Notes under the pieces: model-generated | Told to the model about the DNA's origin: nothing | Database searches by the model: none | What the model saw: the letters and a program-made list of their open reading frames with translations, nothing else | Part shown: positions 58,803 through 64,000 of the stretch, in pieces | How positions within the stretch are numbered: position 1 is the stretch's first letter | How the letters are laid out: each line of letters begins with the position of its first letter | Position numbers and translations under genes: made by a program | NCBI GenBank assembly: GCA_037044955.1 | Contig: JBAOHX010000005.1 | Coordinates: 310,001 to 374,000 of the forward strand | From: JAJXWB01 sp037044955 | GTDB lineage: Bacteria; Pseudomonadota; Alphaproteobacteria; Rhizobiales; Beijerinckiaceae | Length of the DNA stretch: 64,000 nucleotides | Reading direction: 5' to 3'

Positions 58803-58825
58803 GGAGCTTCGTCTCGCATCTGCGC

Positions 58826-58921
58826 CGTCATTGCGAGCCGTAGGCGAAGCAATCCATCCCCGAGTCTTGCTTCCATCATCCGGGGATGGATTGCTTCGTC
58901 GCTTCGCTCCTCGCAATGACG
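58826..58921. repeat. Family A palindromic repeat after grpE
   Basis: CCGTCATTGCGAG to CTCGCAATGACGG, inner arms GCAATCCATCC and GGATGGATTGC; lies between convergent grpE and the universal stress gene and could act as a bidirectional transcript end. Confidence 0.88.
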
Positions 58922-58928
58922 GCTGGCG

Positions 58929-59762
58929 TCAGTGCGCCATGAACACCGGAATTTCCGCATAGGTCAGGATGTCGGCGGTGGCGCCGCCGAAGATCATCTG
59001 GCGCAGCCGGCTCTGCGTATAGCCGCCCTTCACGAGCAAATCCGCGCCCAGCGAGGCGCAGCGTTCGAGAATCGTGCGGCCGGGCGACTGCGTGGCGCTC
59101 TCGACATTGACCACATCCACGCTCATGCCGTGACGCTGCAGCGCCTTGGCGAGGGCCTCGGCCGAGGGCCCGGGCGACAGCGCGCCGGCGACGGTCAGCA
59201 CGACGACGCGCTTGGCCTGCTTCAGCACGGGCATGGCGAAGCCGACGGTGCGGGCAGTCTCGGTCGAACGGTTCCAGGAAATCACCACCGTTTCGCCGAT
59301 CCGCTCCGGCGCCTTGCGCGGCGCGATCAGGATCGGGCGTCCCGCCTCGAACAGCACCGATTCCAGCGTCGCGCGGCGCGGGTCGCCGCGCCCGGAGCCG
59401 GGCCGGCCGACGACGACGATGTCGGCGACGCGGCCATAGGCGCCTATCCCTGAATCCGTGCTCATGTCGCCGCCCGCCCAACCGAAGGCGAGGCCCGTGG
59501 CGTCGCCGCTCGACGCCGCGACGCCGTGCGTTTTCATGAAATCCTCGAACATGCCGCGCGCATGCTCCACCAGTTCGCGCCGCGTCTTCTCGTCGAAGAT
59601 CGATCCGGCGATGGCGAAGTCCGCGGCGATGAGATCGCCGGTGTCCGGGCCGAGCGCGATGCCCTCGATGCGACTGCCGAAGTTCTGACCGAAACGCCAG
59701 GCGGTCTCGAGGACGGCGGCGATCGAATCATGCTCCTCGATGGGAACGAGAATGTTTTTCAT
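58929..59762 (-). CDS. Universal stress protein, tandem-domain
   Basis: 277 residues with two UspA-like folds. The first begins MKNILVPIEEHDSIAAVLETA; the second contains VVISWNRSTETARTVGFAMPVL and the nucleotide-binding-like LLVKGGYTQSRLRQMIFGG. Such proteins support survival under stress; the exact role is not known. Converges with grpE across the repeat. Confidence 0.87.
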   Translation of the reverse strand: MKNILVPIEEHDSIAAVLETAWRFGQNFGSRIEGIALGPDTGDLIAADFAIAGSIFDEKTRRELVEHARGMFEDFMKTHGVAASSGDATGLAFGWAGGDMSTDSGIGAYGRVADIVVVGRPGSGRGDPRRATLESVLFEAGRPILIAPRKAPERIGETVVISWNRSTETARTVGFAMPVLKQAKRVVVLTVAGALSPGPSAEALAKALQRHGMSVDVVNVESATQSPGRTILERCASLGADLLVKGGYTQSRLRQMIFGGATADILTYAEIPVFMAH

Positions 59763-59819
59763 CTGGGCCTCCCCGGTCGGGAGAAGCTAGCGCGGTTCAC
59801 ACATGAAGTGAAAGCCGCA

Positions 59820-61323
59820 TCAGAGTTTTCGCGACGGGATCGTCCACGCGCAGACCAGCGCCAGCGCGGCGAAGCCGGCCATGACGAGAAAGACGGCCCG
59901 AAACCCCGCGGCGAGCGCGACCTCCGCCGTCTCGCGCGCCGCCGGCGCCAGTCTGCGTCAATGCGGCGGGTCCACGCTCCACGAGATCGGCGAAGACGCC
60001 GGCGATCTCGCCCGCCCGCGCCTTGAACACGGCGAACAGCACCGCGCCGACGAGCGCCGTGCCGAACGACGCGCCGATGGCGCGCGAAAACTGCACGGAG
60101 CCGGCGGCCGCGCCGAGCATTCCGTGGCCGGCGGCGTTCTGCACGATCACCTGCACCACGCCCATGACCGAGCCCATGAAGAAGGTGAGCGCGCCGATGA
60201 CGAGGCCGAACCATGCGAGGTCGAGCGTCTGGTGGGCGAGCGCGACGTAAAGGAAGATCGCCACGACCGGGATCAGCGCGAGCGAGGGGAAGATCGCGGT
60301 GCGGCCGGTCTGGGCGACGAGCTTGCCGGTCGCCAGCGAACCGACGCCGATGCCGAAGGCGATGGGCAGCAGCAGATAGCCGGTTTCGGCCGGCGACAGG
60401 CCGCGCGCCGTGCGCAGATAGATCGGCAGATAGGCGATGAGCGAGACGAGCGCCGCGCCATGACAGGCGGCCATGGCGTTGGAACGCCAGATCGTCTTTT
60501 CGCGCAGCAGGGCGAAGGGAAAAAGCGGCTGCGGGATCTTCAGCTCGCGCCGCACGAGCAGGGCGAGCGCGACGAGCGCGACGGCGACGAGCGCCGCGAT
60601 GGAAGGCGCATCCGCGAGCCGCAGCCGCCTGACCTGCTCCATGGCGACGAGCGCCGGCGCCACGAACAGCACGAACCACAGCAGGCCCGGCGTATCGAAG
60701 CGCCAGTCGGCGTCGGGTCTTGGCGCGCGCGCCGGCAGCCGCAGGGCGAGGAGCGCGGCCAGAACCCCCATCGGCAGGTTGATCCAGAAGATCGAGCGCC
60801 AGCCGAGCCCGCTGGTCAGCCAGCCGCCCGCCACCGGGCCGAAGGCGTTGGAAAAGACGACGACGGTCGCGAGATAGCCCTGATAGCGCGCACGGTCGCG
60901 CGGCGGCACGCTTTCGCTGATGAGCGCCTGCGACAAGGTCATCAGCCCGCCGCCGCCGAGCCCCTGCAGCACGCGCCCGCCGATCAGCGCGGGCAGGCTC
61001 AGGGAGAGCGCGCAGGCGGTCGAGCCCAGGATCATCACCGACAGCGCCACGAACATCATGCGGCGGCGGCCGTAGACGTCGCCGAGCCGCCCGTAGACCG
61101 GGGCGGCGATGGTGGTGGCGACGAGATAGGCGACGACCACCCAGGCGATGCGCTCGACATCGTCCAGCGCCACCGCGATCGCCGGCAGGGCCGTGGCGAC
61201 GATCGTCTGGTCCATGACCGCGATGAACATCGGCAGGACGATGGACGGGAACATGCGGAAGAAGACGCCGGCGCCGTTGGGCGCGGGCGCGATATGCGCG
61301 CGGTGGGGCGTTGTATCGGGCAA
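59820..61323 (-). CDS. MFS multidrug-type transporter, DHA2 family (one frameshift near the C-terminus)
   Basis: About 500 residues after correction, up to 14 helices. Motif A GRLGDVYGRRRM after helix 2, the N-terminal IAVMDQTIVATALPAIA and the motif C-like GPVAGGWLTSGLGWRSIFWINLP are typical of EmrB/QacA exporters. A frame change near 59950 puts the last helix (FLVMAGFAALALVCAW) in another frame; it then stops at 59820. Likely expels toxic compounds using the proton gradient; no adaptor or TetR gene is adjacent. Confidence 0.87.
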
Positions 61324-61447
61324 GGAACGGGGTCTGATGCGAGTTGGCGCCGAGCCTCCGCGAAAGAGCGCCCGCGATCAAGCCGGGCGCGGTTGACACA
61401 GCTATGCGCCGACGCGACAAAGCGCCCGCTTGCAACGGGGTCTGAAC

Positions 61448-62161
61448 ATGCGTCCTTCCAACCGCGCCGCCGACGAAATGCGCGCCGTCTCGCTCGAACG
61501 CAACGTCGCGCGCTATGCCGAGGGGTCCTGCCTCGTGAAATTCGGCAACACGCACGTGCTGTGCACGGCCTCGCTCGAGGACAAGCCGCCGATGTGGCTG
61601 AGGGGCCAGGGCCGCGGCTGGGTGACGGCCGAATACGCCATGCTGCCGCGCGCGACCCATACGCGCACGCGGCGCGAATCCTCTTCCGGCAAACCGTCGG
61701 GGCGCACGCAGGAGATCCAGCGGCTGATCGGCCGTTCCTTGCGCGCGGTGACCGATCTCAAGATGCTGGGCGAGCGCCAGATCACCGTCGATTGCGACGT
61801 GATCCAGGCCGACGGCGGGACGCGCACGGCCTCGATCACCGGCGCGTGGGTGGCGCTGCACGATTGCCTGAAATGGATGCGCGGCCGCTCGATCATCAAG
61901 GACATGCCGCTGAAGGACCGCGTCGCCGCCGTCTCCTGCGGAATCTACAAGGGCGCGACCGTGCTCGACCTCGACTATGACGAGGATTCGGCGGCCGAGA
62001 CCGACGCCAATTTCGTCATGACCGGCAAGGGCGGCATCGTCGAAGTGCAGATGACCGCCGAAAACGAGACGTTCGACGAGGCGCAGCTCGCCGCCATGCT
62101 CGGGCTGGCCAAGGCCGGCATCGCCAAGCTGAGCGACCTGCAGAAGGCGGCGGTCGCCTGA
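61448..62161 (+). CDS. rph: Ribonuclease PH
   Basis: 237 residues. Trims tRNA 3' ends by phosphorolysis. Starts MRPSNRAADEMRAVSLERN at 61448; motifs TEYAMLPRATHTRTRRE, RTQEIQRLIGRSLRAV and QITVDCDVIQADGGTRTASITG. The stop shares a base with the next start (TGATG), coupling it to rdgB. Divergent from the MFS gene. Confidence 0.97.
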   Translation: MRPSNRAADEMRAVSLERNVARYAEGSCLVKFGNTHVLCTASLEDKPPMWLRGQGRGWVTAEYAMLPRATHTRTRRESSSGKPSGRTQEIQRLIGRSLRAVTDLKMLGERQITVDCDVIQADGGTRTASITGAWVALHDCLKWMRGRSIIKDMPLKDRVAAVSCGIYKGATVLDLDYDEDSAAETDANFVMTGKGGIVEVQMTAENETFDEAQLAAMLGLAKAGIAKLSDLQKAAVA

Positions 62162-62791
62162 TGGGCCGGCGCCTTTCGGGCAGGATCGTCATCGCCACGC
62201 ATAACGCCGGCAAGCTGCGCGAAATGCGCGAGCTGCTGGCGCCCTACGGCGTCGAGGCGGTGTCGGCCGGCGAACTGGCTCTAGGCGAGCCGGAGGAAAC
62301 CGGCGCGGATTTCACGGCAAACGCGCTCATCAAGGCGCAGGCGGCGGCGCATGCCGCCGGTCTGCCCGCCTTTGCCGACGATTCCGGCCTGTGCGTGGAG
62401 GCGCTCGGCGGCGCGCCCGGCATTTTTTCCGCGCGATGGGCCGGGGAAAGCAAGGATTTCGCCGCCGCGATGGAGCAAATCCGCGCCGAGGTCGAAAAGA
62501 CCGGCGCGAAAAAGCCGTGGCGGGCGCATTTCATCTCCGCGCTGGCGCTCGTCTGGCCGGACGGCCATGTCGAACAGTTCGAGGGCCGGGTCGACGGCGA
62601 TCTCGTCTTTCCGCCGAAGGGCGACGGCCGGCTTCGGCTACGACCCGTGCTTCAAGCCTGATGGCCACGACCGGACGTTCGGGGAAATGACGGCGGAGGA
62701 GAAGCACGGCATTCCCGCCGACGGAAGCCGGGCGCTCAGCCATCGCGCGCGGGCGTTCCAGGCGCTTGCGCGAGGCTGCCTTCAGGGCTGA
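62161..62791 (+). CDS. rdgB: XTP/dITP (non-canonical purine NTP) pyrophosphatase (one frameshift)
   Basis: 209 residues corrected. Hydrolyses XTP and dITP to keep damaged purines out of DNA. Motif IVIATHNAGKLREMRELL at the N-terminus, ADDSGLCVEALGGAPGIFSAR in the middle. An extra C near 62633 interrupts the conserved GFGYDP segment; the remainder (SHRARAFQALARG) is in the next frame. Coupled to rph. Confidence 0.94.
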
Positions 62792-62853
62792 CGACCGCGT
62801 TTCGTCCCATAACGGCACATTTCCCGACGGCCCCCTTCGTGCAATAAGCTCGC

Positions 62854-64000
62854 ATGGCCTCCAAATTTCCGCCCCGAATCGATCCGGGCTTCGGCGTCTA
62901 CGTGCACTGGCCGTTCTGCCTGTCGAAGTGCCCCTATTGCGATTTCAACAGCCACGTCCGGCGCAATCCGGTCGATGAAGACCGCTATGTCGAGGCTTTC
63001 CGCGTCGAGCTCGCCCATCGCGCGAAACTCACGCGGGGCCGGACGGTCGGGTCGGTGTTCTTCGGCGGCGGCACGCCCTCGCTGATGAAGCCCGGGACGG
63101 TCGAAGCCATCTTGCAGGCGATTGGCGACAACTGGACGATCGAGAAGGGCGCCGAGATCACGCTGGAGGCCAATCCTTCGAGCGTCGAGGCCGAACGTTT
63201 CCGTGGCTACAGGTCGGTCGGCGTCAATCGCGTGTCGCTCGGCGTGCAGGCGCTGGACGATGCCGACCTGCAGCGATGCTCGGGCGCCTGCACAATCGCG
63301 CCGAGGCCGTCGCGGCGCTGGACGTGGCGACCTCCGTGTTCGAGCGCGTCTCGTTCGACCTGATCTACGGACGCCCCGCCCAGAGCATCGAGCGCTGGCG
63401 CGCCGAACTTGCGGAAGCGCTGGCGCGCGCGCCGGAGCACATGTCGCTCTACCAGCTCACCATCGAGCCCGACACGATGTTCGAGCGGCTGGAGCGCGCC
63501 GGCAAGCTGGTCATGCCGTCCGCCGACATCCAGCGCGACTTGTGGGACGTGACGCAGAACATGATGGCCAAGGCCGGCATGCCCGCCTACGAAATCTCCA
63601 ACCACGCGCGCGAGAACGCGGAGAGCCGGCACAATCTGATCTACTGGCGCTACGGCGAATATGTCGGCGTGGGACCCGGCGCGCACGGCCGCATCATGGA
63701 TCGCGAGGGACGGCGCGCGCACGCCACCGAGAAGCATCCGGAAATGTGGCTCACCTGCGTCGAGACGGAAGGCCACGGCCTGGTCGAGGACGAGGCGCTG
63801 TCCATCGAGGAGCAGGGCGACGAATTCCTGCTGATGGGCCTGCGCCTGACCGAGGGCATCGATCCCGGCCGCTTCCATCTGCTGACCGGCAAGCCGCTGG
63901 CGTCTTCGCGTGTCGCGGAGCTGATCGCCGACGGGCTGGTCGAATACACGCGCGAGGGCCGGCTGCGCGTGAGCGCCGAAGGTTTTCCGGTGCTCGACGC
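62854..64000 (+). CDS. hemW: HemW, radical-SAM heme-trafficking protein (partial, one frameshift)
   Basis: The N-terminal radical-SAM motif is CLSKCPYCDF, preceded by GVYVHWPF; then VFFGGGTPSLM and GVNRVSLGVQALDD. A frame change near 63275 precedes LGRLHNRAEAVAALD. The gene continues past the window end at 64000, so the C-terminus is not seen. Related to oxygen-independent coproporphyrinogen oxidase, but the rph-rdgB-hemW context fits HemW, which binds heme rather than making it. Confidence 0.93.

Noticed and set aside
62854..64000. Oxygen-independent coproporphyrinogen oxidase hemN
   Set aside because: The position after rph-rdgB and the GVYVHWPFC start fit HemW instead.

Overview
The window is a high-GC segment that reads like a chromosome of an alphaproteobacterium of the Rhizobiales/Hyphomicrobiales type. 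Supporting signs are the long IorB with a C-terminal extension, the grpE / rph-rdgB-hemW neighbourhood, MdoH without MdoG, the aerobic benzoyl-CoA (box) pathway with a BoxR regulator, and dispersed palindromic repeats of a kind common in that order. No rRNA, tRNA, CRISPR, phage or transposase gene was seen.

Layout. 0-7.3 kb: a DNA-repair set (ATP-dependent ligase, metallo-beta-lactamase-fold exonuclease, Lhr-like helicase, PdeM-type phosphoesterase) with two small exported proteins in between. 7.3-11 kb: iorB and iorA, arylpyruvate:ferredoxin oxidoreductase. 11-18.7 kb: housekeeping genes rpmI-rplT, pheS-pheT, a GNAT acetyltransferase, dapB, gpmA and alkB. 18.7-21.6 kb: a cation antiporter converging on mdoH. 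21.7-26.3 kb: an unusual cluster of a BchC-like dehydrogenase, a divergent PTPS-fold protein, a glycosyltransferase-methyltransferase, a cytochrome b561 and a RibD-like reductase; this may be a modified-pterin pathway. 26.4-39.5 kb: a benzoate island (bclA, hydrolase, boxC, boxB, boxA on the minus strand; boxR and a Liv-type ABC transporter on the plus strand). 39.7-48.3 kb: a GST, two TRAP transporters, an ArsB/NhaD-like carrier and a small GNAT protein. 48.4-52.7 kb: a YeeE-type sulfur transporter and a partial homoprotocatechuate-like module (SDR, FAH-family protein, hydratase, HpaR-like MarR regulator). 52.8-64 kb: a chemoreceptor, gshB, glnD, grpE, a universal stress protein, an MFS exporter, rph, rdgB and hemW, which runs off the window.

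Two features dominate the sequence. First, short palindromic repeats of about five families sit at more than twenty places. Four of them are bracketed by direct repeats of 7-16 bp, and two of those lie inside genes: one in frame in the Lhr-like helicase, one disrupting iorB. Second, about 38 single-base frameshifts, mostly +1 insertions, fall in otherwise well-conserved genes and are concentrated near 9-11, 12-15.5 and 37-39 kb. They look more like base-calling or assembly errors than gene decay. Spans given for affected genes cover the whole inferred gene.

Regulation that can be read directly: a TGCA-N6-TGCA-N6-TGCA site in front of boxC, a 16-bp palindrome between bclA and boxR, and a shared near-palindrome in front of the second TRAP operon and in the SDR/FAH divergent region.
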